This document shows positions 1-8,859 of a stretch of DNA of 63,011 nt, one piece after another. Location of the stretch: contig JAIMBL010000006.1 in NCBI GenBank assembly GCA_023511615.1, forward strand, positions 1 through 63,011. Reading direction: 5' to 3'. The DNA comes from Leptolyngbyaceae cyanobacterium HOT.MB2.61 (GTDB lineage Bacteria; Cyanobacteriota; Cyanobacteriia; Leptolyngbyales; Leptolyngbyaceae). Each line of letters begins with the position of its first letter. Within the stretch, counting starts at the first letter, position 1. A program made the translations under genes and the position numbers. The notes beneath the pieces are model-generated. The model made no database searches. It had not been told where the DNA came from and saw nothing but the letters and a program-made list of their open reading frames with translations.

Positions 1-428
1 TTTTGACGGGTCGCAGACCCTCAAAATTTAACCCCCATCAACTTCCTGGGTATTCGCTAACCGTCAAATTCAATTTGGCAAAGTACTAGCTGGTAAGGTG
101 AGCATTGCCCACCCTTATGCTCTTGTTTGCCCGGTCAGGATGGCTGTGGGATGTCCCCAGGGAATCTCCTTAGCTCCAACACATTACGAGTGAAAGAATC
201 TCCGTATCAGGTTGCTTCTCCTGCCGAATTCCGTATCAATTCAGAGGAAGCTTCTCCATGGGCCTGCTAGGCTTCTATCATTAAACTGCTTTCCAAACTG
301 CGTAGGATTGCGGTGGTTTTCCGACTGGTTAGTGACGGAGTAGCGTAAGATGCTCTTTCACGCCTGCACAATTTAGCCCTCCGGCTGGTCGGTGAAAGAG
401 GATACTCTTAAATGCTGTTTTAACGACG
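1..428. other. Intergenic region, no gene seen
   Basis: I see no convincing reading frame here. The segment from about 310 to 410 holds two diverged copies of a CCG(A/G)CTGGT(T/C) word followed by GTGA, which may be an old inverted or tandem repeat. The SET-domain gene begins immediately after it. Confidence 0.5.
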
Positions 429-1040
429 ATGATGCATCCACACACAGAACTCCGATTCATTAACGAATCAATCGGATATGGTGTGTTTGCTACAAAACTG
501 ATTCCCAAGGGGACGATCACCTGGATTTTAGATGATTTGGACCAGAAGTTTGATGAGTCCTACATTCTTTCTCTGGATCCCCTCTTAAGAGAGCGGCTCA
601 TCAAATATTGCTATCGGGACAACGAAGGAAAGTACATTCTTTGTTGGGATATTGCCCGCTATGTGAATCACAGCTTCAACTCCAGTTGCATCGCAACCCC
701 TTACAAGTTTGAGGTGGCGGCCAGAGACATTTATCCTGGGGAAGAGTTAACAGATGATTATGGCTACTTCAATCTAGATAAACCCTTTTACTGCTTTCCA
801 GAGCCTGGCTGTTCGCGTACCAAAGTCATGCCCAACGACATTCTGCGCTACTACAAGGAGTGGGATCAAAAGGCAGCAGACGCGATGCGCTATTTCAACC
901 GGGTTGAGCAACCGCTCAAACATCTGATTGAACATCAATTTATTGATAAAGTGAATGCAATTGCACTTGGCAAGGAGAAGATGGACTCAATTCTTTTGTG
1001 CTATTACGATCGCTCCGCCAAGATGAAAGCCGTAAGCTAG
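429..1040 (+). CDS. SET-domain protein (putative lysine methyltransferase)
   Basis: A 203-residue protein with the layout of a small SET domain. The N-terminal half has the IGYGVFATKLIPKGT strand pair typical of SET-N (about residues 15-30). The core has RYVNHSFNSSC, which carries the conserved NHS that contacts S-adenosylmethionine, followed by the basic/acidic stretch EELTDDYGYF with the catalytic Tyr. A short Cys-containing segment (FPEPGCS) follows, as in post-SET tails. The family transfers methyl groups from SAM to lysine side chains; the substrate in bacteria is generally unknown. Two ATG codons lie side by side at 429 and 432. The gene appears monocistronic, with the histidine kinase starting 63 bp downstream on the same strand. 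Family call is strong; substrate cannot be inferred. Confidence 0.85.
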   Translation: MMHPHTELRFINESIGYGVFATKLIPKGTITWILDDLDQKFDESYILSLDPLLRERLIKYCYRDNEGKYILCWDIARYVNHSFNSSCIATPYKFEVAARDIYPGEELTDDYGYFNLDKPFYCFPEPGCSRTKVMPNDILRYYKEWDQKAADAMRYFNRVEQPLKHLIEHQFIDKVNAIALGKEKMDSILLCYYDRSAKMKAVS

Positions 1041-1103
1041 TAACTCCATTATTTTTCATTCTGAAAACTTAATTCTGAAAACTTACTTGGGTAACCTGGG
1101 GTA

Positions 1104-3284
1104 ATGAATACGTCTTCCACCGCTGCGGAATCTAGTCCACCGCGTCGTAAGCGGGGAACGTCCCTTTTACGATCAGTTGGTTCCCGGCTTTTTCTCTCAG
1201 TTTTGGCGGGCTCGCTGGTGGGTTTAGCAGGCACCTCGTTTCTGTCTTACCGGGAACTGGCCCGGCAATCCGAGGCAGAACTGCTCTCCAATTTACAGGT
1301 CAAGGCAGAGAATTTAGAAGGAGACCTGAATACTTTTGAGTATTCCACAAAGCTGGTTGGCGATGCGGTAGAAACCCTGTATGAAGCCGGAGAACGGCGA
1401 GAGCAGGTTTACGTCAATCTCATCCACCGCTCCCTGCAAACCTCTCCTCTAGGAACTGGCCTGGGTTTTGGACAACCTCCCAATCAGCGGTTAATTATTC
1501 CCAAACGTAAACATGCCTATCCCTACGCCGTGCGTGAGCAGAGCGGAAAAGTCATCGCCAAAGGCGGAGAATCCAATCAGGAAGACTTTGAGGCGGACTA
1601 CTTCAAACTGCCCATTGCGGCGGGCAAGCCCGTCTGGCTGGAGCCAGAATCCTACCTCGAAACAACCTTAAATCCACCCAGGCGTCTTGTCAGTACGGCC
1701 TATTCCATGCCGCTTTACAGCAGAAAGAAAGAGCTACTTGGAGTCCTGAGCCAGGATTTAGAGTTGGGTTTCCTCAGCCAGAAGCTGGGAGTGAAAGTCC
1801 TGCGAGATGACGGACACTTTATTCTGGTCAGTGCGAAGGGTAATTTGATTGCCTACCCTCCTGCCCCCCAGGAGGCATTAGCTTTAAAGCCCTTTCCCCA
1901 CCTCAATAACTACAGTCAACTGTGGCAGCAGATTCAACAACGGTTAAAAGCAGGGGAAAAAGAAGGGATTCTGCACTGGACTGATGAAACGGGTAAGCGG
2001 GAATTTTGGGCCTATGAACTGATTCCCAATAACAACTGGGTATTAATGGCGTCAGTTCCAGAGTCGGTGGTTCTGGGCCCGGTTGTTCGATTTACGACGC
2101 TGGGAGCGTTGGGGTCTGTGGTGGGCGCTTCCATTCTATTGGGAATCGTGGTTGCGATGTTTGTTCGGCACTTAAATCGGCGGTTGCAGCCCATTATGGA
2201 TGAATGCAATCGCCTGGCGGAAACCAGTGCCAAGAGCGAAGAGCTGATGAACCGGGAGGATGAACTGGGTCGCCTGACTATTTCGTTCTACGCCCTGTTG
2301 GGCCAGGTAACCGTGAATGAGCGGCGGCTACGGCAGGAGATGGCGAAGTCTGAAAAGGCGTTGCAGGCCCTCCAGCAAACCCAGGCTCAACTGATTCAGA
2401 CTGAGAAGATGTCGAGTCTGGGGCAGATGGTGGCGGGAGTTGCCCACGAAATCAACAATCCCATCAATTTTATCTATGGCAATTTGCCCCATGCTGCCAA
2501 CTATACTCAGGATTTGTTGAAGCTGATTAAACTGTACGACCAGAAGTACGGAACCAGGGATCCGGAGATTGCAGCCTATCGTAAGGAAATCGACCTGGAT
2601 TTTCTGGTGCGGGATTTGCAGAAGATGCTGGATTCGATGAGCATTGGGGCAGATCGAATTCGGGAAATTGTGCTGTCGCTGCGCAACTTTTCTCGCCTGG
2701 ATGAGGCTGAGATGAAACGGGTCAATATCCATGAAGGGATTGATAGCACGCTATTGATCTTGCAAAACAAGCTGAAGGAAGGTCCGGAGCACTCCGCTAT
2801 CCAGGTTGTGAAGCAATATGGTGATCTGCCGCTGGTGGAGTGCTATGCCGGGCAACTGAATCAGGTCTTTATGAATATTTTGAGTAATGCGATCGATGCA
2901 CTGGATCAGTTCAATCAACGGCGATCGTCCGAAGAAATTGCTGCGAATCCCGCAACCATTACAATTCGAACGGAACTACTGAATGGTCGTGTATCAGGAT
3001 CTACCGTCATTCGCGAAGAGGATGAGCCAGAAAGAATACCAATGGTTTGCATTCGCATTCGAGATAACGGTCCAGGGATTCAGAAAGAGCATCAAAGCAA
3101 GCTGTTTGACCCGTTTTTCACCACTAAACCCATTGGTAAGGGGACGGGCTTAGGGCTATCCATCAGCTATCAAATTGTGGTTGAAAAGCACCAAGGTATG
3201 CTCAAATGTGTTTCTGAACCAGGCCAGGGAGCGGAATTCTGGATTGAAATTCCAGTGCGTCACCGAGAGCAGGCAAAGAGATAA
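1104..3284 (+). CDS. Membrane sensor histidine kinase (Cache-like sensor, HAMP, HisKA, HATPase)
   Basis: A 726-residue two-component sensor. There is a TM helix near residues 27-45, an extracytoplasmic region of about 280 residues of double-Cache style, and a second TM helix near 327-352. A HAMP-like linker follows (HLNRRLQPIMDECNRLAE), then a coiled coil. The H-box GVAHEINNPINF has the phospho-acceptor His at residue 448. The ATPase domain shows the N-box LSNAIDAL, the G1 box DNGPGI, the F-box FDPFFTTK and the G2 box GTGLGLS. The HEINNP form of the H-box is typical of cyanobacterial hybrid-like kinases. No receiver domain is attached and no partner regulator is adjacent, so it is an orphan kinase; the ligand is unknown. 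The ATG at 1104 has only a weak purine run before it. Confidence 0.9.
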   Translation: MNTSSTAAESSPPRRKRGTSLLRSVGSRLFLSVLAGSLVGLAGTSFLSYRELARQSEAELLSNLQVKAENLEGDLNTFEYSTKLVGDAVETLYEAGERREQVYVNLIHRSLQTSPLGTGLGFGQPPNQRLIIPKRKHAYPYAVREQSGKVIAKGGESNQEDFEADYFKLPIAAGKPVWLEPESYLETTLNPPRRLVSTAYSMPLYSRKKELLGVLSQDLELGFLSQKLGVKVLRDDGHFILVSAKGNLIAYPPAPQEALALKPFPHLNNYSQLWQQIQQRLKAGEKEGILHWTDETGKREFWAYELIPNNNWVLMASVPESVVLGPVVRFTTLGALGSVVGASILLGIVVAMFVRHLNRRLQPIMDECNRLAETSAKSEELMNREDELGRLTISFYALLGQVTVNERRLRQEMAKSEKALQALQQTQAQLIQTEKMSSLGQMVAGVAHEINNPINFIYGNLPHAANYTQDLLKLIKLYDQKYGTRDPEIAAYRKEIDLDFLVRDLQKMLDSMSIGADRIREIVLSLRNFSRLDEAEMKRVNIHEGIDSTLLILQNKLKEGPEHSAIQVVKQYGDLPLVECYAGQLNQVFMNILSNAIDALDQFNQRRSSEEIAANPATITIRTELLNGRVSGSTVIREEDEPERIPMVCIRIRDNGPGIQKEHQSKLFDPFFTTKPIGKGTGLGLSISYQIVVEKHQGMLKCVSEPGQGAEFWIEIPVRHREQAKR

Positions 3285-3324
3285 ACGCGATCGCTCGCGC
3301 CTCTGAAGCTCACACACCTATCCG

Positions 3325-3364
3325 GTGATACCAAAGTAATACTAGTGATACCAAAGTAATACTA
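3325..3364. repeat. Perfect tandem 20-bp duplication
   Basis: GTGATACCAAAGTAATACTA occurs twice back to back (3325-3344 and 3345-3364) just after the kinase gene. It contains the ATACCAA word also found at the edge of other small elements in this window (for example at 4692 and 18280). Confidence 0.85.
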
Positions 3365-3377
3365 ATTGCTCTGAAAA

Positions 3378-3418
3378 TGCCCTCATCCCCAACTCTTCTT
3401 CTGCAAGAGAAGAGGGCG
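3378..3418. repeat. Imperfect hairpin element between convergent genes
   Basis: GCCCTCATCCCC is followed by TCTTCTTCTGC and then AAGAGAAGAGGGC, so the two sides can pair into an imperfect GC-rich hairpin followed by a T-rich run. It sits between the convergent kinase and dus genes and could terminate the kinase transcript. It also resembles dispersed cyanobacterial palindromic repeats. Confidence 0.5.
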
Positions 3419-3447
3419 AGATTTTTATTCTTTGGGGTGCTGGAACT

Positions 3448-4599
3448 TCAGCATAGAGGATTGGTATGACAACCCACGTCCCGCATTTTCGTTGTCCCGC
3501 AATGCCTGATTTTCCGCGGCGAGGTGTTGCTGTTCATGACAAACTGCTCAGATTCAACATCCTGTTCCGAACTCAATTCAAAATTTTCGTGCCGGAGTAA
3601 ACGGTCAATCGCCCCATCCAGTAAATCGATTCCCTGCTGCACATTTTCAATCGTGCTCAGTTGTCCACGCAGTTCAGCGGCTCCCATAAAGCCCTTGGAG
3701 TACCAGGTCATATGTTTACGGGCCTGACGAATGCCGCGATCGCCCTTGTATTCCCAGAGCATCCACAAATGCTCACGGGCACACTGCAAGCGCTCAACAG
3801 GGGTTGGTGCAGCTTTTTCCTCCCCAGTTTTCAGGAAATGGTCCACTTCACCTACCAAAAATGGATAACCCAACGTTCCTCGTGAACACATGACTCCATC
3901 TGCGCCAGTCATCTCCAGGCACTTCACAGCCGCCTCAACGGAAAAAATGTCTCCATTGGCAATGACAGGAATGGAAAGGATTTCCTTCACCCTGCCAATC
4001 CATTCCCACCGGGCCGGGCCGTTGTAGCCTTGGGCACGGGTGCGACCATGTACTGTGATCATCTGCGCTCCCGCATCCTGCATCCGTCTGGCAAAGTCCA
4101 AAATGTTGATTTCCTTATCCGTCCAGCCAATCCGAGTTTTGACTGTGACAGGCACATCTACAGCCCGCACCACCGCCCGGACGATCGCCTCAGCCGTTTC
4201 TGGTTCCCGCAACAGGGAAGAGCCCCCCCCGTTTTTAGTAATCTTGTTCACCGGGCAGCCCATGTTGATATCGACCGTATCTGCCCCTTCCTCAACAGCC
4301 ATTTGGGCGGCTTCTGCTAAAAAATCTGGACGACAATCAAAAAGTTGGATGCTAATTGGACGTTCCTGGGGGTCAACTTCCATAATCTGGGGCAACTGCC
4401 TCACGTAGTGCAGCCCAGTTGCATTTACCATCTCCGTATACATCATGGAATCTGGCGCATAGCGACGCACCAACCGTCGAAAAACCAGATCCGTCACTCC
4501 CGATAGAGGCGATTGCAACACCCGGCTTTGAACCTCAAAGTTGCCAATTTTCAATGGTTTGGCAAGGCGTTCTTTTAGTGCAGGAGAGAGCGTGACCAT
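3448..4599 (-). CDS. dus: tRNA-dihydrouridine synthase (DusB-like)
   Basis: An FMN-dependent TIM-barrel enzyme that reduces uridines in tRNA to dihydrouridine. The N-terminal SPLSGVTDLVFRRL is the flavin-binding strand. NMGCPVNKI carries the catalytic Cys. KTRIGW, TVHGRTRAQGY and ANGDIF are the substrate/FMN loops, and GVMCSRGTLG is the phosphate-binding end. The DusB type is suggested by the order and spacing of these motifs. The start is the ATG at 4599; a TTG three codons upstream also keeps the frame open. The protein is about 50 residues longer than usual at the C-terminus, with a Ser/Cys-rich tail of low conservation, so the reading frame may simply run past the ancestral stop. It is convergent with the kinase gene. 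Confidence 0.92.
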   Translation of the reverse strand: MVTLSPALKERLAKPLKIGNFEVQSRVLQSPLSGVTDLVFRRLVRRYAPDSMMYTEMVNATGLHYVRQLPQIMEVDPQERPISIQLFDCRPDFLAEAAQMAVEEGADTVDINMGCPVNKITKNGGGSSLLREPETAEAIVRAVVRAVDVPVTVKTRIGWTDKEINILDFARRMQDAGAQMITVHGRTRAQGYNGPARWEWIGRVKEILSIPVIANGDIFSVEAAVKCLEMTGADGVMCSRGTLGYPFLVGEVDHFLKTGEEKAAPTPVERLQCAREHLWMLWEYKGDRGIRQARKHMTWYSKGFMGAAELRGQLSTIENVQQGIDLLDGAIDRLLRHENFELSSEQDVESEQFVMNSNTSPRKIRHCGTTKMRDVGCHTNPLC

Positions 4600-4691
4600 A
4601 GTAATCAACCAACAGCTCAGATTGCCATTGTATAGCAGTCGCCACCGGGATTGGGGTGAAGGTCAGTTGTTTAGGTGACAGAATGGAAGTG

Positions 4692-4784
4692 ATACCAAAT
4701 TTAGATAGCAAGGGTGACATAGAGGGGAAGGGGGGCAGCCCCCACACCACCTTCTTCCGTCGTAAGTTCCGTTTAAGTTGGTAT
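4692..4784. repeat. MITE-like element, GC-rich core copy 1
   Basis: Bounded by ATACCAA (4692-4698) and TTGGTAT (4778-4784). The 45-bp core at 4731-4775 matches a second copy at 14001-14045 at 40 of 45 positions. It lies directly upstream of the CRR7-like gene and keeps that frame open, which creates a spurious N-terminal extension. Confidence 0.75.
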
Positions 4785-4808
4785 AAGTTCACTCCAATGG
4801 AGATTGCG

Positions 4809-5066
4809 ATGCCAGACCCCCGACTCTACGAAAGTGATACCTATGTTCTACTGGAACCGGGCCAAGCAGAACGGTTTCTCTCTACCTCAGAGATGCTAGA
4901 GCAGCTCCAGGGGGTTCTGGCGAAACTCCAGAATGATTTGCCCAGGGATTTGCAGAAGTTTTCTTCGGTGCAGGAGCAGGCCAGGTATTTGCTAGAAACA
5001 TCCTGTGAATTGGAGGTAGAACCAGGGCAGTTTTTACAGTGGTATGCAGTACGGCTGGAGAAGTGA
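4809..5066 (+). CDS. CRR7-like chlororespiratory reduction protein
   Basis: An 85-residue protein resembling the CRR7 family (chlororespiratory reduction 7), which in plants is needed for assembly of the photosynthetic NDH-1 complex and is also found in cyanobacteria. Characteristic stretches are YVLLEPGQAERFL near the N-terminus and the acidic ending LEVEPGQFLQWYAVRLEK. The ATG at 4809 is chosen because GGAG lies six bases upstream and because homologues begin close to this point. The open frame extends to 4656 only through a palindromic repeat. No TM segment is present, consistent with a soluble assembly factor. Function in this organism is inferred from the family. Confidence 0.75.
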   Translation: MPDPRLYESDTYVLLEPGQAERFLSTSEMLEQLQGVLAKLQNDLPRDLQKFSSVQEQARYLLETSCELEVEPGQFLQWYAVRLEK

Positions 5067-5118
5067 GAGAAGAGATAGAGATAAAGAGAAAAGTATTTTC
5101 TCGCACTTCTTGTTACCC

Positions 5119-5198
5119 GGCGTTGCTGAATCTAGGGATGAAAAAGGTGCTGGATGCCTGAAACTTCGTTTCAATTTATTCTGCTTTTCAGCAACGCC
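5119..5198. repeat. Family A palindromic element, copy 1 (MITE-like)
   Basis: GGCGTTGCTGAA at 5119-5130 and TTCAGCAACGCC at 5187-5198 are perfect 12-bp inverted repeats. The interior contains GAAACTTCGTTTC. Related copies lie near 10570, 16553 and 43461. This copy sits between convergent genes. Confidence 0.85.
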
Positions 5199-5242
5199 TT
5201 TTACCCTTAACAGGGAGTGGGGAGTGGGAAAGGTAATCCCCC

Positions 5243-5797
5243 TCACTTCTTTTCACCTGTTGCAACCAGTACCAGATCGATGCGATCGCCCGCCGGCTGG
5301 CTCACCTCTACCCGGACTCCCGGCGCAAAGAAGCTAGTCATCTTCTCCTGTTTCTGTTGCCAGGTGGCCAGGGGAATTTGGGGTGACTCAAACTCTAAAA
5401 CCAGGGTATAGTGGCCCTCTCGCTCCTCTTCTCGAATTCCAATCAGCTCCGGGCGCTCTTCATCGGTGGGGCTCAGACCCAGGTAATTCAATGCGCTCTC
5501 AAAATGAGCTTTTTGCCCGTAACGATAGCGCATGACATCATTGCGAATCTGATTTTGAGTCGCTGTGGCTTGCTGCTCACGTAAAGCCAGTACATGTTCC
5601 GGCGTTGGTTGGCTAAAAGGAACGGGCCTCAGTTCTGCAGCTTTGAGAGCCAGCCCACCTAGTAGAAGGGGGATGCCATAGAAAAAGCCAGCCAGGTTTA
5701 ACGTCGGGTTGTTTGTAAAATAAGCCACAAAACCAACCAGCGTAAGGAGCCCTCCTACGCTTAGACCCAACATACCAAGAGAGGTTTGACGTAACAT
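5243..5797 (-). CDS. DUF2854 domain membrane protein
   Basis: A 184-residue protein of the DUF2854 type, found in cyanobacteria and plastids. Two adjacent hydrophobic helices occupy about residues 7-28 and 35-53, followed by a soluble alpha/beta domain with RNDVMRYRYGQKAHFESAL and, towards the end, PQIPLATWQQKQEKMTSFF. The end of the soluble domain is predicted on the cytoplasmic or stromal side. Function is unknown; the plastid distribution suggests a role linked to thylakoid biology, but nothing in the sequence defines it. The ATG at 5797 is the first good start. The gene is convergent with the CRR7-like gene, with a Family A element between the two. Confidence 0.8.
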   Translation of the reverse strand: MLRQTSLGMLGLSVGGLLTLVGFVAYFTNNPTLNLAGFFYGIPLLLGGLALKAAELRPVPFSQPTPEHVLALREQQATATQNQIRNDVMRYRYGQKAHFESALNYLGLSPTDEERPELIGIREEEREGHYTLVLEFESPQIPLATWQQKQEKMTSFFAPGVRVEVSQPAGDRIDLVLVATGEKK

Positions 5798-6071
5798 AGA
5801 GGAAGGTTTTGTTCAGGTTTGCGCAATTCATTCTCAATTCATTATCTCTGCTCTCTGGCGATCGAGAACGTTATTCAGTTCAAGCTTCATTTGTGTTAAG
5901 GGCAGAGGATAGATGGGAAAAATGAGTGAAAGGAAAGTCATCCTCAAGTTCTGTGTCTCTATCCAGGGTGGCTTCCCCGATGTTACAGATTGATTACCTG
6001 TAACAAAAAAAACAGAAATATGTCAGTATGCTATTGATCTCAGCTGCATCTTCCTCAGTTTGGCTCTCCCT

Positions 6072-6329
6072 ATGATCAAAAATGACGATCAGCCCGCTGT
6101 TTGCAAAAGCTCTTTAATTGAGCAGCTCAACTCACTTAAACGGGAGGATGAGATGCTTTACAACATTCTGGCAGTCGATATCTGGGCACTGGCGAAAACA
6201 ATGGATGAATATCAGCCAGGGTTTTGGGCCTCATTTATGAAGAACCGAGAGCAGGCGCTTAAGCGGTTCATTGATGAAGTGGTGAAAAGCAAGCCAGTTG
6301 ATGTGAAGCGTCCACCTTTTTTGCGATAA
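6072..6329 (+). CDS. Small conserved hypothetical protein (85 aa)
   Basis: A short, mostly helical, charged protein without TM segments or Cys motifs. The sequence around LNSLKREDEMLYNILAVDIW and DEYQPGFWASFMKNREQALKRF looks like a genuine folded helical bundle. I do not recognise the family. The ATG at 6072 is preferred over the TTG at 6060. It is followed 100 bp later by another small gene on the same strand. Confidence 0.6.
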   Translation: MIKNDDQPAVCKSSLIEQLNSLKREDEMLYNILAVDIWALAKTMDEYQPGFWASFMKNREQALKRFIDEVVKSKPVDVKRPPFLR

Positions 6330-6429
6330 GTTAGACCTGACCATCTTTCTCCTCTAACACCTAAAGCTCGACTCCTGCTATAGAATGTATGATTGAAATT
6401 TGCTGCCCTGAGGGAGGGAGACGGTTAGC

Positions 6430-6612
6430 ATGGAACCTGAAATAATTCGGGAGAGAGTTTCTGAAATTAAGGGCAAACGTGAGGCATTAATCCGTCTGCT
6501 GGAACAACCAGACTTGGGTATGCTCAGAATTGATGTCAATCAGGCCATTGAGGAAATGGATGACTTGCTGGAGGAGTTTAAACAAACTTTTCCCGATTTG
6601 GACTTGAACTAA
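6430..6612 (+). CDS. Small helical hypothetical protein (60 aa)
   Basis: A 60-residue acidic protein that is probably two amphipathic helices (EIKGKREALIRLLEQ and VNQAIEEMDDLLEEFKQTF). The purine-rich GAGGGAGGGAGA ends eight bases before the ATG and is a strong ribosome-binding site, which supports expression. No family recognised. The helical heptads suggest an oligomerising or partner-binding protein, but this is inference. Confidence 0.6.
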   Translation: MEPEIIRERVSEIKGKREALIRLLEQPDLGMLRIDVNQAIEEMDDLLEEFKQTFPDLDLN

Positions 6613-6835
6613 TATAAGCTCCCTCACCCCTAAATCAGCGTGGCTCTCCTGGGAGTTTGATGATAAGGGACGTTTATCACCAAAACAAAATCAATACTCC
6701 AGAGATTCTGTTTTAGATGAAAAAGCAGCTTACGCTACTCTTTCACCGGCAAACTGGAAGAACCATCAGCTTTAGCTTCGAAAGAAAAGTTTTAATTTAA
6801 GGGTTTTAACTTTTTTTAAGCTTTAATTTTCCGGG

Positions 6836-7234
6836 TCAGCTACCAGGAACCTGCTGGCTGAGTTGCCTGACCATTTTAATCAAATCACTGGTTGCGGTAT
6901 CTTTTGTACAAAATGCGTCAACATTTGCGGTCTGAACCATGACCTCAGTTTGGGGATCATCCAGTGAGGAATAGGCAAGAATTTGAATGCGCGGGTAGGC
7001 AGCCTTGATTTGGGTGGAGGCGCTAAGTCCATCCATGACAGGCATTTGCAAATCTAGAATGATCACATCTGGATGGTGTTGTTTCACCAGTTTGATCGCT
7101 TCCATCCCATTACTCGCTAACCCGACCAGTTCAATGTCCTGCTGGCTGCGTAAAGCCAGACTCAAGCTAAAGCGAGTGAGTTCGTGATCGTCTACAACCA
7201 GAACACGAACTTTTGATTTGTCCCAGGTTAACAT
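6836..7234 (-). CDS. Stand-alone receiver-domain protein (NarL-type REC)
   Basis: A 132-residue protein consisting only of a receiver domain. The acidic pair is D15-D16 (VVDDHE) and the phospho-acceptor is D61 in IILDLQMPVMDG. The conserved Ser is in AYSSL and the Lys is in CTKD. The arrangement resembles the receivers of NarL/LuxR regulators, but the DNA-binding domain is absent. It would act by protein-protein contact or phosphate shuttling. GGG in front of the ATG (TAGGGAATG) gives a usable ribosome site. It lies between small genes and the sigma-factor gene; no kinase is adjacent, and the closest on the map is the orphan kinase at 1104. Confidence 0.85.
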   Translation of the reverse strand: MLTWDKSKVRVLVVDDHELTRFSLSLALRSQQDIELVGLASNGMEAIKLVKQHHPDVIILDLQMPVMDGLSASTQIKAAYPRIQILAYSSLDDPQTEVMVQTANVDAFCTKDTATSDLIKMVRQLSQQVPGS

Positions 7235-7507
7235 TCCCTATTCTGCCAGCTACTGAAGGATCGACTCACCAGAATGAGTCAATACCAAGTCTAGTAAGAG
7301 AGGGTTCAGTAACGCCTCTACCATACGAATTAATTCAATCCGCATTTCTGCTTAGAGAGAAAGTAAGTGAGAGGTAGTTGTTAGTGCAGTGAGGGGTTAG
7401 GAGTAGATGGGTGAGGGGGTGGTAGGATGACTGATTCTTTACGTCCATCACTCTATCACTCCTCCACTTGTCCACTCCTTTCCCCTTCTGGCTTCTGATT
7501 TCTCTCT

Positions 7508-8512
7508 TTATCGAATCCAGTCTTTAAGCAACGCTTGCCTGCGGGGATGGCGCAGTTTACGCATGGCTTTTGCTTGAATTTGACGCACGCGCTCTCTGGA
7601 AAGGTGGTAGAGTTCGCCAATCTCGGTCAGAGTATAGTGTTGCCCGTCGGCAAGTCCAAACCGGAGTTTGATGATGTCGCGTTCGCGATCGCTGAGGTGA
7701 TCTAAAACGGAGTTGAGGCGATCGCATAACAATTTGTGATCCAGGTGTTCGTTGGGAGCAACGTTGTCTGAATCTTCGATCAGTTGCATCAACTCAGTAT
7801 CTTCTTCCCGTCCGACCCAGGCATGGAGTGAAAGGGTACCCTGGCTCACGTCCAGAACCTGTTCCAGCTTATCTTCATCCAGTTCAAGGGCAGCGGCAAG
7901 CTCCTGTTTGGTTGGTTTGCGCCCCAGTTCTTGAGAAAGTACCTGACGGGCTTTACGAATCTGGTTCAGCTTTTCGACCATGTGAACCGGGAGACGAACG
8001 GTACGAGATTGGGAGGCGATCGCGCGGGTAATTCCTTGCCGAATCCACCAGTAAGCGTAGGTTGAAAATTTATAGCCGCGTTCGTAATCAAATTTTTCGG
8101 CGGCCCGCATTAATCCCATCGCTCCTTCCTGAATTAGATCGAGGAAAGGAACACCACGGTTGAGATATTTTTTGGCGATCGAAACTACCAGTCGAAGGTT
8201 AGCTCGAACTAATTTCCGTTTTGCTTGCTCGGCCCGTGGACCTCCCTTTGCAATTTCCCGAGCCAATTCAATTTCTTGTGCCTGGGTTAACAGTGGGTAG
8301 CGTGCCATTTCGCGCAAGAATAGGCCGACAGAATCATCAGTAAGACCCAACCGTTCTGCTTTCGTTGGTTTATAGGAAGACTTATCTCTGGCTGAATCGA
8401 CCGCTTCCATGTCTTCAATTTCGGTTAAATCGATCGCGAAGTCGATATCAGCAACAGGATCCGATTCAATAACATCTGTTTCGATCGGATCGGAAGGCAA
8501 ATTGGCACTCAT
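7508..8512 (-). CDS. Group 2 RNA polymerase sigma factor (RpoD-like)
   Basis: A 334-residue sigma-70 protein of the cyanobacterial SigB/C/D/E type. Region 1.2 includes [17 protein letters not shown]. Region 2 has the core-binding and -10 recognition helices ([53 protein letters not shown]). Region 3 has the R-K-P-T helix pair, and region 4 is the -35 helix-turn-helix ([29 protein letters not shown]). The acidic N-terminal leader is short and lacks the long region 1.1 of the primary factor, so it is a group 2 factor for stress or nutrient conditions. Which named Sig it is cannot be fixed without a tree. The spacer upstream is AT-rich. Confidence 0.93.
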   Translation of the reverse strand: MSANLPSDPIETDVIESDPVADIDFAIDLTEIEDMEAVDSARDKSSYKPTKAERLGLTDDSVGLFLREMARYPLLTQAQEIELAREIAKGGPRAEQAKRKLVRANLRLVVSIAKKYLNRGVPFLDLIQEGAMGLMRAAEKFDYERGYKFSTYAYWWIRQGITRAIASQSRTVRLPVHMVEKLNQIRKARQVLSQELGRKPTKQELAAALELDEDKLEQVLDVSQGTLSLHAWVGREEDTELMQLIEDSDNVAPNEHLDHKLLCDRLNSVLDHLSDRERDIIKLRFGLADGQHYTLTEIGELYHLSRERVRQIQAKAMRKLRHPRRQALLKDWIR

Positions 8513-8859
8513 ACTCGCTCACATAAACTCTCAGGAATTGGCGTAAAATTGCCTCCAACTTTAGCAAACATTTGCGAATGTGCTCACCTTTTCTGGAATT
8601 TTTTTTAAATTTTTGTGTGCTTTTGGTTGAGCATTGGCAAGTTTATAACAAGTTCTTAAAATTTTGCACCATTTACTGAAACCTGTGCAGAATTTATAGA
8701 TTTATCCAATTGGAGCCTGAGCTATCGATCAGGTTTTAAAACCAGTTGGGCGATCGCATTTCGAGTTCGATCCTCTGAAGAATTTGATTGAACCTAAAAG
8801 CATGGGGAGTGAATCAGGTTGTGATTTAATAGGCACCGAGACCCCCCTGGTTACAGAAA
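8513..8859. other. AT-rich divergent promoter region (sigma factor and WD40 pseudogene)
   Basis: No gene seen. The segment from 8595 to 8700 has T-runs and words such as TTGGCAAG and TATAACAAG, which look promoter-like for the flanking divergent genes. No clear operator could be assigned. Confidence 0.4.

Noticed and set aside
4656-4808. N-terminal extension of the CRR7-like protein
   Set aside because: It is translated from a repeat element; the ATG at 4809 has a good ribosome site and matches family length.
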